Below, one piece after another: positions 22,176 to 32,443 of a stretch of 64,000 nt of DNA. The position numbers and the translations under genes are program-made. The DNA lies in NCBI GenBank assembly GCA_922989275.2, contig OV277856.1, positions 55,065,358 to 55,129,357 on the forward strand. Direction: 5' to 3'. Within the stretch, counting starts at the first letter, position 1, and every line of letters begins with the position of its first letter. The stretch is from Gari tellinella. Its lineage: Eukaryota > Mollusca > Bivalvia > Cardiida > Psammobiidae. The notes below the pieces were generated by a model. The model saw only the letters and a list, made by a program, of their open reading frames with translations. It made no database searches and had not been told where the DNA came from.

Positions 22176-22293
22176 ACATGGTTGTAAGACAGTGATAGCT
22201 AGTAGAAGATTAGATGTTCTTCAGCAGTCAGCAGCCACATTAACAAAGGCCACAGGACAGCAATGTCTGCCCATACAGATGGATGTCCGAGAT
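22176..22293 (+). CDS. DECR2: DECR2 coding exon 3, residues 49-88
   Basis: Acceptor TTTTGACAG, donor GTAAGT. The exon encodes HGCKTVIASRRLDVLQQSAA then TLTKATGQQCLPIQMDVRD. ASRR at 57-60 is the expected NADPH-phosphate-binding region of the family, and MDVRD at 84-88 is the adenine-pocket motif. C.TVIASR and CLP..MDVR are diagnostic for DECR2 over DECR1. Confidence 0.97.
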
Positions 22294-22307
22294 GTAAGTT
22301 GATAGCT

Positions 22308-22359
22308 TTAACCCAAGTACCCAATAACCCTATTTCTAGTTTTAAAGATAGGTGACCAT
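22308..22359 (+). repeat. Family A left-end remnant
   Basis: TTAACCCAAGTACCCAATAA and GATAGGTGACCATTTAA are the first 50 bp of an A copy. The next A copy starts in its TTAA. Confidence 0.6.
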
Positions 22360-22388
22360 TTAACCCATTACCTTTTAGCCTGTTTTTA

Positions 22389-23309
22389 AGCTCACCTGAG
22401 CTCAAGGTGAGCTATTGGGATGGCCCTGTGTCCGGCGTCGTCCGGCGTTAGTCGTCCGTCGTCGTTAACAATTGCTTCAAATGACATCTCCTCCTATACC
22501 GCTTGACAGAATTCAACCAAACTTTACAGAAATGTTCCTTGGGTCAAGCTCTTTCAAATTTGTTCAAAGAATTAAAAACAATGCAGAACTCTGGTTGCCA
22601 TGGCAACCAAAGTGAAAAAATAAGGAAATCTTAAAAAATCTTCTTGTCAAAAACTGGAAGGGCCAGAGCTTACATATTTGGCACATAGCATCGCCTACAG
22701 GTCCTCTATCTAGTTTGTTCAAATTATGCCCCTGGGGTCGAAATTGGCCCCTCCCCGGGGGTCACAGTTTTACATAGAGTTATATAGTGAAATTTTCAAA
22801 CGTCTTCTTCTCTGAAACTAATATGGCCAGAGCTTTGATATTTGGTATGGTGACACTTCTAGATGTCCTATACCAAATTGTTCAAAGTTCTGGTCGGTTG
22901 CATAACTAGGTCACAGGAGCTAAAAATAGATTTTTTTCAATGAAAACTTAAAAAATCTTCTTTTCTGAAACTACAAGGGCCAGAGCTTAGATATTTGGCA
23001 CATACCGTTGCCTACAGGTCCTCTATCAAGTTTGTTCAAATTATGCACCTGGGGTCAAAATTGGCCCCGCCCCTGGGGTCACAGTTTTACATAGAGTTAT
23101 ATAGAGAAAATTTCAAACGTCTTCTTCTCTGACACTAATATGGCCAGAGCTTTTATATTCGGTATGGTGACACTTTTAAATATACTTTACATAATTTGTT
23201 CAAATTGTTCGGGTCTGTTGCATATCTAGGTCAGTCCTGACCTAAATTATTATCGCCATTTTTTCAGCTATTTTCTCAGGTGAGCGAAATATGCCCCATT
23301 GGGCTCTTG
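22389..23309 (+). mobile_element. Element I1 (GCTCACCTGAGC family)
   Basis: Starts AGCTCACCTGAGCTCAAGGT with a short hairpin and ends with CTCAGGTGAGCGAAATATGC. The interior has two ~300-bp related halves, each with TGGCCAGAGCTT and CACAGTTTTACATAGAGTTA. Copies: I2 (31255-31875, reverse) and I3 (63938 to the end). I recognise this as an abundant bivalve repeat; that recognition is from memory. Confidence 0.8.
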
Positions 23310-23338
23310 TTAGTTTTGAAGACAAGTGACTACTTAAA

Positions 23339-23545
23339 CAAGAGGGCCATGGCCCTTAATTCGCTCACCTGAGGTCATTGTGCCTTAGCGTAATAGACAA
23401 GACAACATTTTAATATAGCTGTAAATGGAATTATCTTCCAGACAAAAAACCCATGACAAATTGGAATAACTTAAAAAGATATTGTTGGCAGAGTTATGGC
23501 CCTTATCCATGACACTTCTTCTTATCAAGCTACATGTATTTCCAT
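23339..23545 (+). mobile_element. Element O left part (CAAGAGGGCCATGG)
   Basis: CAAGAGGGCCATGGCCCTTA then CGCTCACCTGAGG is the start of a known-looking molluscan repeat. Its probable right part, ending in CAGACAGACA runs and ATGCCCCCAACTGCAGGGGC, is at 31016-31219, with the LINE lying between. Confidence 0.5.
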
Positions 23546-23860
23546 ATGATTATTTATTGCCCATTCTGCTTTACTTTCAACCTGCTTTAAGTTATCATCT
23601 ACTAAGATATAGATACCATTTCTTATATCTTACATTTTTATGACTGTATAAAGAGGAATTATTCTCTTTAGAGGAGGAATAAATTAAATGCGTAAAAAGG
23701 CATATGTATGGGGTAATGGGTTAACATCAGTAGAACTGGAGTTATATAAATGGTAAATTAGTCTGAATTTAGTTAATAGTAAAAAGAAAAAACTCGCCAA
23801 AGTAAGTGTTAAATGATGCAGATTCATTATTGTATTTAATTGACAAGATCAGTGGCCAAA

Positions 23861-25378
23861 ATGATGGACAACATAGCATTTAATGTGGCTACTAGAAACA
23901 GTTTTGACCCACTGGGTGGGGGTGAAATGGCGGGATCTTCAAACAAAGACAATACAGTGAATTATGTGAATGAAAGACAGGTAGAGGCGGCTAGAAGGGA
24001 ATTCGCAATAAGTTCAATGGATAACAAGATGCTGATAATGTATGACAAGTTAACTAATATGAGTGTTGAGCAGGCGATCTGCAGCAGGTCAATCGTTAAT
24101 ATGGAAAAATCTGTAGACAAAATGGCGGACAAGGTGAGCAAAGTCATTGACGTTACAAACACACAATCTGATCTATTGAAAACTCTAGCATACAAATCAA
24201 TTGATATTGAAGCTCGATCTAGAAGAAACAATTTAATATTTTGGGGTTTCTCGGAAAATCATGGCGAAAACTGCTTTTCACTAATACGAGACTTTATTGC
24301 AGAGAAATTAGACATTGATGAAGACATGTATATATCAAGAGCTCATCGATTAGGCCGCAGAAATCCGGATAGACATCACCAGAAACGACCGATCATTGTG
24401 AACTTTAGAGACTTTTGTGACACACAGGCAGTCATGAGCCAAGCATATAGGTTAAAGCAGACGCCATTTTCTATTGATTATGATATGCCAAGAGAAATTC
24501 AAGCAGCAAGAAAGCGTTTGTGGCCAAGGTTTAAACAAGTCAAAGCAGATCGACCTAGGTCTAAAGCACAAATTGTGTACCCTGCAAAGCTGATTGTGGA
24601 TGGAAGGATGATATATGACGAAATGCCAGATTGGAGTAGATATATACAAAGTAGCCGCTTACCTGAATTGGCACACATAGGACATATCCAACACACTAAA
24701 TCCTCCTCATCAGAATATCAAGGTGTACACACACACAATCCAGTTCAAACAGAAGGTGATAGATTCCTGGCAGAACACATGGACACATCTCTTTTACAAA
24801 CTGTTCCCTCAAATGAAAATGCCTGGCTGGTCAAATCAAAGGACCCGGTAGACCCAGCGTTACAGAGTAGTTTCACTGTTGAACAGATATTGTCCACCGA
24901 GCCTGGGGACAGTTCTTTACAGTCTGCACAAGCCACCCCTGGTTGCAACAACAACAACAAGGAAAACAACATAGCTTTGGATACTGCTCTCAATGTACTT
25001 TACAATAACAATACTGTGGCTCCTGTGTTATCCGGCAACCATGTGTCGCAAATAGATCAACCACAACAAACAGAAAGTGATGGCGTACACAATACACAGG
25101 AACGTGGTCGAAGTCACTTATCACGTGCGATGGCAAGATCTGACAGACGGTCCAGTCCTTACAACAAGCGGAATGCCAGTTATTCGCAAAGTCGGAACAG
25201 AAAGTCACGGGATTCCTCTAGTACACGCGACCCTGTTCCTAAGGACGCAACGTTACCAGTGACCAATCAGCCATCACACGGAGCTGGAGCACGGGGCAGT
25301 GACTTACTGCACGATACCAATGGGTTTTCCCCAGGAACTATTGATACACCAGATGATAAGGAAAATGCGTCTGCTTAG
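23861..25378 (+). CDS. LINE ORF1 protein (RNA-binding, 505 aa)
   Basis: I start it at the ATG at 23861; the open frame extends to a TTG at 23840. The N-terminal 115 residues hold MSVEQAICSRSIVNMEKSVD then KMADKVSKVIDV, a probable coiled coil. Next comes an RRM-like region with ARSRRNNLIFWGFSE and the basic RAHRLGRRNPDR block, then RPIIVNFRDF. A polar, Gln/Asn/Ser-rich tail follows, with RGRSHLSRAMARSDRRSSP. This resembles L1-type ORF1 proteins that coat LINE RNA and aid target-primed reverse transcription. It ends in TAG directly before ORF2, in the same frame. Confidence 0.85.
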   Translation: MMDNIAFNVATRNSFDPLGGGEMAGSSNKDNTVNYVNERQVEAARREFAISSMDNKMLIMYDKLTNMSVEQAICSRSIVNMEKSVDKMADKVSKVIDVTNTQSDLLKTLAYKSIDIEARSRRNNLIFWGFSENHGENCFSLIRDFIAEKLDIDEDMYISRAHRLGRRNPDRHHQKRPIIVNFRDFCDTQAVMSQAYRLKQTPFSIDYDMPREIQAARKRLWPRFKQVKADRPRSKAQIVYPAKLIVDGRMIYDEMPDWSRYIQSSRLPELAHIGHIQHTKSSSSEYQGVHTHNPVQTEGDRFLAEHMDTSLLQTVPSNENAWLVKSKDPVDPALQSSFTVEQILSTEPGDSSLQSAQATPGCNNNNKENNIALDTALNVLYNNNTVAPVLSGNHVSQIDQPQQTESDGVHNTQERGRSHLSRAMARSDRRSSPYNKRNASYSQSRNRKSRDSSSTRDPVPKDATLPVTNQPSHGAGARGSDLLHDTNGFSPGTIDTPDDKENASA

Positions 25379-28300
25379 TTGTTAGCGGAGAAGGTCAGCT
25401 TACGTTGTGCACTATTAAATGTACAGGGTTTAGTTACAAAGCGAACCAATAAATTGAAAAATGACGATGTAAAAGAGATATTTAATAACAATGACATTGT
25501 GCTTTTTACGGAAACGTGGAGTAACGATTTTTCAGATTTACATGTTGATAGTTTTGAGCATTTTGTATTGCATAGAACATTGAAAAAGAAAACAAGTAAA
25601 AGGGACTCAGGGGGGATCATAGTTTATGTAAGAAACGAGTTTGTTACCGAAAGTAGTCTGGTGTATCAAAGCGCTGACGATGTTATTTGTATAAAGCTTG
25701 ATGGAGGAAAGTTTTCGTTAAACAGTGATATTTTATTATGTCTTTGTTATGTCTTACCAGAAGGAAGTAGTAGACAAGCTATGGTGGAGACAAATATTTT
25801 TGATCGGCTGTCCGACTTTATTACATCAGAAATCAGTAAATGTGAAAATAATTTTAATTTTGTACTGTGCGGTGACATGAATAGCCGAACTTCTGATCTA
25901 CCTGACTTTGTAGCAGACGACAATAGCTTACACATACCCTTTTTACCGGACAATTACACTGACGATATCGATTTTAACCGCTATTCGCAAGATAAAGGAC
26001 GGACAAATTCTAACGGCATTTCTTTAATTGAACTATGTAAAGAAACTGGTTTAAGAATGTTGAATGGGAGATTTGGGGAAGACCAGGGATTAGGTAGATA
26101 CACTTTTGTTGGTAACAGTGGTTCGAGCGTCGTTGATTACGTAATAACCTCACAAAGTCTATTGAAACATGTAACTAGTTTTAGAGTAGACGAGCCCAAT
26201 ATTTTAACTGACCATTGCTTAATTTCTTTTGCGTTTGAGTTTGATGTACAAGAAAAAGCTAATTTCGTGAATGTTGACGAATTGTCATATAGTAAGGTAA
26301 AAGGTAAGTATAAATGGAAAAATGATTGGAAAGAAGATTATATACAAAGATTGTCCTCACATGATAATGTACAAAAGCTAGATCATTTTACTACGGATGT
26401 CACAAATTGTCAAGCCGCTTGTGATATTGATAAATGTATAGATTCCTTGGCAGGTATTTTTCACGAGGTTGTTTCCCCTTTATATGTAACACATAGTAAT
26501 AAACAACAGGATAGTGAAAGCAATAATGCATGGTATGATAATGAATGTTTTGATAAGAGAAATTGTTTTTTATACATGCTAAACAAATATCGAATGGAGA
26601 ATAACGATTTAAATAGAATAAATATGGTAAAGGCAAGATCAGAGTACAAAAGCTATATTAGGAAATGTAAATATGAATACGACAAACGCCAAACAGACAA
26701 ATTTATTCAGGCAAGATTCCAAAACGCAAAACTTTACTGGGATATGTTAAAACAGGGAGCTGGTATAAAACAATCAGGCGTGAAGATTGATATTTTTGAG
26801 CAATACTTCAAAACGGTAAATAACCCAAACAGTCAATTTTATACACCAGATGATGATGTTCTATATTTCATGGAAAGATATGAAAATGATGAATTTGATG
26901 TTATGTTTCAAGAGTTAAATACAGTTATAAATGAAGAAGAAATTTTGAAGGGCATTAATGGTTTGAAGACAAATAAATCGGGTGGTCCGGATCTATACTT
27001 AAATGAGTTTTTTATACACGGTAAGCATATTTTAATGCCTACATTACATGTATTATTTAATAAAATATTTGATTTAGGCTACTTTCCAAATGAATGGACG
27101 AAGGGTTACGTTATACCATTACATAAAAAGGGTTCAATCAACGATGTTGATAATTTTCGCGGGATCACCCTCTTGAGTACCTTAGGAAAACTTTTTACTC
27201 GAATTTTAAATAATAGACTAGTGAATTGGGCAGAAACATATGGTGTATATGTTGAAGCACAAGCTGGATTCAGGGCTAATATGGGTACAACTGATAATAT
27301 ATTTGTACTCCATGGTCTTATTACTCATTTTTTAAACAGCGGTAAACAGCTGTATTGTGCATTTATCGATTTTTCCAAAGCTTTTGACTATGTTGTCAGA
27401 GATAATTTGTGGTATAAATTAATTAAGTTAGGTGTGCGTGGTAAAATGCTAAACGTATTAAAATCTATGTATACAACTGTGAAGTCAAGGGTAAAATATA
27501 ATAATGAACTGAGTGGTGAGTATAGTTGTGCTTTAGGAGTTAGACAGGGTGAGTCTTTATCACCGTTTTTGTTCGCCATGTGTTTGAATGATATGGAAGA
27601 CATGTTTGTTAGAAATGGTGTAGAAGGTATTGATATAAATATGTTCAAAGTTTTTCTGATATTGTATGCTGATGACATTGTAATTTTTGCTAGCTCTAGA
27701 GAAGATTTGCAAAAAAGTTTAAATGTATTGAATGAATATTGTTGTAGATGGAAACTAACAGTTAATACAGCGAAAACAAAAATAATAATATTTAGAAAGG
27801 GTGGTAGAATACCTCGAGATACTATCTTTACTTACAATGGTGATGTTATTGATATTGTTAGCAAATTTTCTTACTTGGGTATAGTTTTTACAACTGGTGG
27901 TTCATTCTCTATTGCACAGGCAACTATTGCAGGACAGGCTTTAAAGGCGTTCTTTCAAATGAAGAAGTATTTGTGTAAATTCACTACGATTGAGGTTAAA
28001 CATAGATTAGATCTGTTTGACAAACTGGTGTTACCTATCTTAAATTATGGATCAGAGGTGTGGGGCTTTATGAAGGCAGATAATATTGAAAGGGTGCATC
28101 TTAAATTTTGTAAAGGTTTACTCGGTGTAAAAAGAAGTACGCAAAATGATTTTGTATATGGCGAATTAGGCAGAAAACCACTTAATTGCATTAGACATCT
28201 TAAATGCATTAAATATTGGCTTAAGATAGTGCAAAGCGATGAGCGTAAATATGTTAAGAAAGTATATGATTTAATGATTACAGACATTGACAAAAATGAA

Positions 28301-28867
28301 AGAGTTATTAACTGGGCTTCTTTGGTACGAGATACACTAAGTAGATTAGGTTTTTATCATGTATGGTTAGCTCATGGGGTTGGTAATATAAAACGCTTCT
28401 TATACGTAGTAGAAGAAAGAATACATAATGTTTTTTTACAGGAATGGAACGGTAGGCTCCATGATTCAAGCAGAGCACTTTTCTATAAAAATATAAGCAA
28501 ATTTGAATTGCAGCCTTATTTATCTCTTTGCAAAATTTCAAAATTCAGACAGGCATTTTCAAGACTTCGTTTGTCATCACACAGGCTCGAAATAGAGGCT
28601 GGTAGGTGGAAAAAACCAGTAGCAACAGCTTTTGAAAATAGAAAATGTTCTGAATGCGATGTTTTAGAAGACGAGTTTCATTTCATATTAGAATGCAAAT
28701 TATATATGGATTTGAGAAAGACGTATATTAAGAAATATTTCTGGAACAGACCAAGTATGCATAAGTTGTTATCCCTTATCAATTCATCAAAACAGTCAGA
28801 AGTAAGAAACCTAGCAACATACATTTACAAAGCTTTTGATGTCCGAAATGAACAACGTTATCGATAA
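25379..28867 (+). CDS. LINE ORF2: endonuclease-reverse transcriptase (1162 codons)
   Basis: An apurinic-type endonuclease comes first: LLNVQGL (~12), FTETW (~43), CGDMNSR, VVDYVITS and LTDHCLISF. The reverse transcriptase follows, with GGPDLYLNEFF, FRGITLLSTLGKLFTRIL, motif A FIDFSKAFD (~661), motif B VRQGESLSP and motif C LYADDIVIF (~763), then TKIIIFRKGG. A C-terminal CSEC-x7-8-H-x4-C finger is at ~1089. All catalytic motifs are intact. There is no ATG between the ORF1 stop and the endonuclease; the frame opens at TTG, and the first internal Met comes after essential endonuclease residues. Translation probably depends on readthrough, reinitiation or an upstream fusion. Confidence 0.95.
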   Translation: MLAEKVSLRCALLNVQGLVTKRTNKLKNDDVKEIFNNNDIVLFTETWSNDFSDLHVDSFEHFVLHRTLKKKTSKRDSGGIIVYVRNEFVTESSLVYQSADDVICIKLDGGKFSLNSDILLCLCYVLPEGSSRQAMVETNIFDRLSDFITSEISKCENNFNFVLCGDMNSRTSDLPDFVADDNSLHIPFLPDNYTDDIDFNRYSQDKGRTNSNGISLIELCKETGLRMLNGRFGEDQGLGRYTFVGNSGSSVVDYVITSQSLLKHVTSFRVDEPNILTDHCLISFAFEFDVQEKANFVNVDELSYSKVKGKYKWKNDWKEDYIQRLSSHDNVQKLDHFTTDVTNCQAACDIDKCIDSLAGIFHEVVSPLYVTHSNKQQDSESNNAWYDNECFDKRNCFLYMLNKYRMENNDLNRINMVKARSEYKSYIRKCKYEYDKRQTDKFIQARFQNAKLYWDMLKQGAGIKQSGVKIDIFEQYFKTVNNPNSQFYTPDDDVLYFMERYENDEFDVMFQELNTVINEEEILKGINGLKTNKSGGPDLYLNEFFIHGKHILMPTLHVLFNKIFDLGYFPNEWTKGYVIPLHKKGSINDVDNFRGITLLSTLGKLFTRILNNRLVNWAETYGVYVEAQAGFRANMGTTDNIFVLHGLITHFLNSGKQLYCAFIDFSKAFDYVVRDNLWYKLIKLGVRGKMLNVLKSMYTTVKSRVKYNNELSGEYSCALGVRQGESLSPFLFAMCLNDMEDMFVRNGVEGIDINMFKVFLILYADDIVIFASSREDLQKSLNVLNEYCCRWKLTVNTAKTKIIIFRKGGRIPRDTIFTYNGDVIDIVSKFSYLGIVFTTGGSFSIAQATIAGQALKAFFQMKKYLCKFTTIEVKHRLDLFDKLVLPILNYGSEVWGFMKADNIERVHLKFCKGLLGVKRSTQNDFVYGELGRKPLNCIRHLKCIKYWLKIVQSDERKYVKKVYDLMITDIDKNERVINWASLVRDTLSRLGFYHVWLAHGVGNIKRFLYVVEERIHNVFLQEWNGRLHDSSRALFYKNISKFELQPYLSLCKISKFRQAFSRLRLSSHRLEIEAGRWKKPVATAFENRKCSECDVLEDEFHFILECKLYMDLRKTYIKKYFWNRPSMHKLLSLINSSKQSEVRNLATYIYKAFDVRNEQRYR

Positions 28868-29040
28868 ATTATGAGGGCTCGTACAACAATTACAACATTA
28901 ACGTTCTTTTGACAAGTAATAGTATCTCATAACTCATTTTAGCATTGTATTGCTATGTTATCATGATTGTCTTATATTTTGTATTGCATTAACTGACTGG
29001 TATATTGCCTTCACTTGAAACAAATTAATTCCTTCGTATC

Positions 29041-30660
29041 TTTCTTACAAGGTTATCAGCATAATGTGTGATGAAAGTAATGCAGAAGGCTCATATGGAA
29101 GCCTTCTGCATTATCTTTATTCCGCATTAAACGGCTATATTTTATAAGGATTTGATGTCAGCATAGTGCGTGACAAGGGTAACACTGAAAGCAACTACAG
29201 GAGTTTTCTGCGTTACCCTCTTTCAGCATTGAGAAAAAAAAAATTAATACAAATAAATATACATGTTATATAAAGAAAAACAGTGGCCGGTCTATTCCGA
29301 TAACTATGTTTTTATTGAATATGTGTGTCTTTTATTTACATGTTGAATATGTAAGTTGTAATAAACATAGTCTATTGTTGAAAGCGAATAATTAAAAGGA
29401 GAACACCCAGTTGAATTTTATAAAGCGTAGTGCGGCGCAGAAGTTTTGCAGAAAGTGCCGATGGGAACTTTCTGCATTACTTTTGCACAGCATTAAACAG
29501 GTTATTTTAAAAGGTACGATGTCAGCTTAGTGCGTAACAATGGTTTCAACATCTAGTTGGATTTTATTAAAGTATCAGCGTTGTGCGGCGCAGAAGTTAT
29601 GCAGAAAGTTCCGATGGGAACTTTCTGCATTACTTTTGTACAGCATTAAACAGATGAATTTTAAAAAGGTGTGATGCCAGCTTTGGGTGTAACAATGGTT
29701 TCAACATCCAGTTGCATGTTACTATAGTATTAGCGTAGTGCGGTGCAGAAGTTATGCAGATAGTTCCGATGGGAACCTTCTGCATTACTTTTGCACAGCA
29801 TTAAACAGTTGAAGTTTAAAAGGTGTGATGTCAGCTTAATGCGTGATAATGGTTTCACTAAATATGTGTGTATTTTGTTTAAATGTTCAATGTGTAAGTT
29901 GTAGTAAATGTATGTCTATGGTGAAAGAAAAGACAGTTAAAAAAGAAATCATCGTAGTGCGGCGCAGAAGTTATGCAGAAAGTTCCGATGGGAACTTTCT
30001 GCATTACTTTTGCACAGCATTAAACAGGTTCATTTTAAAAGGTGTGATGCCAGCTTAGGGTGCAACAATGGTTTCAACATCCAGTTGAATGTTATAGTAT
30101 CAGCGTAGTGCGGCGCAGAAGTATTTAGAAAGTTCCGATGGCGACTTTCTGCATGACTTTTGTACAGCATTAAACAGATGAATTGCCAGCTTTGGGTGTA
30201 ACAATGGTTTCAACATCCAGTTGAATGTTACTATAGTATTAGCGTAGTGTGATACAGTAGTTATGCAGAAAGTTCCGATGGGAACTTTCTGCATTACTTT
30301 TGTACAGTATTTAACAGTTGAAGTTTAAAAGGTGTGATGTCAGCTTAATGCGTGATAATGGTTTCACTAAATATGTGTGTATTTTGTTTAAATGTTAAAT
30401 GTGTAAGTTGTAGTAAATATATGTCTATGGTAAAAGTAAAGCCAGTTCAAAAAGAACCAGCTAAAGGCGGTACGGAAGTTATGAGGAAAACTCCTATGAG
30501 AGCTTTTTACTTTACTCCATTACTTATAACCAGCATTTTGAAATTGTGTTTTATAACGGTGCGGTGTCAACTTGGTGTGGGACAAAGGTGGCGCAGATAG
30601 CGAATGTTTGAGTTTTTTGCGTTACCTTCATCCAGCATTAAAGATTCAGTGGTTTATATA
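29041..30660 (+). repeat. Tandem hairpin array in the LINE 3' region
   Basis: Units of ~140-280 bp each carry a hairpin such as GCAGAAAGTTCCGATGGGAA followed by CTTTCTGC, then ATTACTTTTGCACAGCATTA. Hairpins are at ~29082, 29190, 29448, 29599, 29755, 29975, 30125 and 30267. Most have GTGCGGCGCAGAAGTTATGC before them. First units differ in sequence (AAGGCTC.../...GAAGCCTT) but keep pairing. The motif resembles core I with ATTACTT in place of TTTACTT. Short ORFs here are chance. Confidence 0.85.
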
Positions 30661-31015
30661 GATAACTATATTTCATAGAATAAGTATATTGTATATTTAT
30701 GAGGTCGGCAATACTGAATATACTTGAGTATATTTCGAATCGAAATTTACAAACTTGATGTTAAGGCTACTAGCAAAAGGAAATATTAGTGTCAGTATTG
30801 TTTAAACGTGCAGCTGACAAGAATCTTTGCTAATTGCTCAACAAAATAATTATATTAATCATTGTTAAATACCTTCTCCGCACTTGTGTTATATATGTAT
30901 GTATTTTGTAATTTGTCATGTCATACTGTCAGTCATGTGCATATTTGTATGTGTATTTTTCCTCATGGGCCTTTAGGCCTAATGGAACTACTATGAATAA
31001 ACTTATCAAACTTAT

Positions 31016-31219
31016 CTCAAAGACAAGAAAATATGACACTGGGAAATAACTCAAAAATGACATTGACCTTTGCAGAACATGACCTAAGTTATAAAGTTTC
31101 TAACTTTAACAAAGTTATGGCTAAGATTAAAGTTGTGGACTGACAGACAAACAAATTGACAAACAGACAAAAAAAAGCAGACAGACAAAAACAATATGCC
31201 CCCAACTGCAGGGGCATAA
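31016..31219 (+). mobile_element. Element O right part
   Basis: GACATTGACCTTTGCAGAAC, then purine-rich GACAGACAAACAAATTGACA runs, then ATGCCCCCAACTGCAGGGGC. Probably the other half of the element begun at 23339. Confidence 0.5.
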
Positions 31220-31254
31220 AAAATGTAGCAGACAACACCATATGCTACTGTTAT

Positions 31255-31875
31255 AGTGAACCTCAGCTGACCTGAGTTCAGTTATGTAACTCTGCCAGTA
31301 GGAAATGTGGCTAGGGTCTAACTCTTATAATGCTGAATTGCTGTCTGCTATACATATATTGAATGTGAATTATGACCTAGATATTCAACTGACCAGAACC
31401 ATTTGAACAAAATAGGTAAAGGACATTTAGAAGTGTCACCATGCCAAATATCAAAGCTCTGGTCATATCAGTGTCAGAGAAGAAGACATTTGAAATTTTC
31501 ACTATATAACTCTATGTAAAACTGTGACCCCCGGGGCGGGGCCAATTTTGACCCCAGGAGCATAATTTGAACAAACTTGATAGAGGACCTGTAGGTGATG
31601 CTATGTGCCAAATATCTAAGCTCTGGCCCTTGTAATTTTTTACAAGAAGATTTTTTAAGATTTCCTTATTTTTTCACTGCATTGTTTTTAATTCTTTGAA
31701 CAAATCTGAAAGAGCTTGACCCAAGGAACATTTCTGTAAAGTTTGGTTGAAATCTGTTGAGCGGTATAGGAGGAGATGTCATTTGAAGTACATGTAATTG
31801 TTAACGACGACGCACGACGACGGACACAGGGCCATCCCAATTAAGCTCACCTTGAGCCTTTGGCTCAGGTGAGCT
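31255..31875 (-). mobile_element. Element I2 (GCTCACCTGAGC family), reverse
   Basis: Ends at 31875 in GGCTCAGGTGAGCT. TCACCATGCCAAATATCAAA, GCGGGGCCAATTTTGACCCC and GACGACGGACACAGGGCCAT match I1 in reverse. The left end is degraded. Confidence 0.75.
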
Positions 31876-32282
31876 AAAAAGGTTGAAAGTTAAGCAGAAT
31901 GTGCCTTAAGGCACATTCTGCTTTACTTTTCAGCCTGCTTTAAGCTACTATATGTTAGTATAAGAAAACTATATCTTCTTATTCATATTTATGACTGTAT
32001 AAATTGGAACTACAGTAAAACCTCTCTATTACGACCACTAAAATGAAAGCTAATTGATTGTATAAAAGACAGGTGACAGCTTAAAACAAGGTGGCAGTAA
32101 AACAGAAAGCTCCTGTAGGAGCTTTCTGTTTTACTGACACCTTGCTTTAAGCAGTCACCTGTTCTTAACCCCTAATAATTAACACAATTTAGTGGTCGTA
32201 ATAGAGGGGTTTTACTGTATTTTCTTCCATGGACAAATAAATAAAAGGTGTTAAAAAGCGTATTAATGGGGTAATGGGTTAA
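31876..32282 (+). mobile_element. Family A MITE, copy A5, carrying E2
   Basis: Its left end is replaced by I2. The core I hairpin is GCAGAATGTGCC/GGCACATTCTGC (31894-31921). The right end is ATGGGGTAATGGGTTAA. Element E2 splits AACTA|TTTTCTTC. Confidence 0.8.
32013..32217. mobile_element. Family E pogo-like MITE, copy E2, in A5
   Basis: TA at 32011-32012 and 32218-32219 flank CAGTAAAACCTCTCTATTAC and its inverse. The host A sequence is restored by removing one TA copy, which proves TA duplication. Core I form is AACAGAAAGCTCCTG/CAGGAGC-type. Confidence 0.92.
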
Positions 32283-32443
32283 AGCAGTTTGAAAATTAAA
32301 CATAATGCACCTTAAAGTCAATCTACTTTAAGTTAGGCCTTCTTTAAGCTACCGGTTCCATCTGTTTTAATGGGAACTATTTTCTTCAGTGGAAGACTTA
32401 ATTAGAGGCTGGAAAAAGACATATTTATGGTGTTATGGGTTAA
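32283..32443 (+). repeat. Decayed family A copy
   Basis: AGCAGTTTGAAAATTAAAC, CTTTAAGCTACCGGTTCC and TATGGTGTTATGGGTTAA trace an old A with a broken hairpin. Confidence 0.6.

Larger units (their letters stand above)
22360..23724 (+). mobile_element. Family A MITE, copy A4, split by elements I1 and O
   Basis: A starts TTAACCCATTACCTTTTAGC and is cut by I1 after CCTGTTTTTA. It resumes GTTTTGAAGACAAGTGAC at 23313, is cut again at 23338, then its right arm (CATTCTGCTTTACTTTCAAC, 23552-23584) runs to ATGGGGTAATGGGTTAA at 23724. Confidence 0.65.
23725..31015 (+). mobile_element. LINE retrotransposon with intact ORF1 and ORF2
   Basis: This covers a short 5' leader, ORF1 (23861-25378), ORF2 (25379-28867), and a long 3' region with a hairpin array. 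The probable 3' terminus is CCTCATGGGCCTTTAGGCCT followed by AATAAACTTATCAAACTTATC at 30962-31015, a typical short-repeat LINE tail. It lies in sense in DECR2 intron 3. I could not identify a target duplication, so the exact 5' end is uncertain. RT motifs point to the jockey/CR1-like LINE group; the clade is not resolved. Confidence 0.85.

Noticed and set aside
23840..23860. TTG at 23840 as the ORF1 start
   Set aside because: The in-frame ATG at 23861 is only seven codons later and is the simpler start; the seven residues show no conserved feature.
24745..24993. Minus-strand ORFs within the LINE
   Set aside because: They are shadows of ORF1 and ORF2; no independent homology.
29448..30300. 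Regularly spaced palindromic repeats resembling a CRISPR array
   Set aside because: Units are 140-280 bp, the intervening sequence is itself repeated, and the window is a eukaryotic genome with introns and a LINE.
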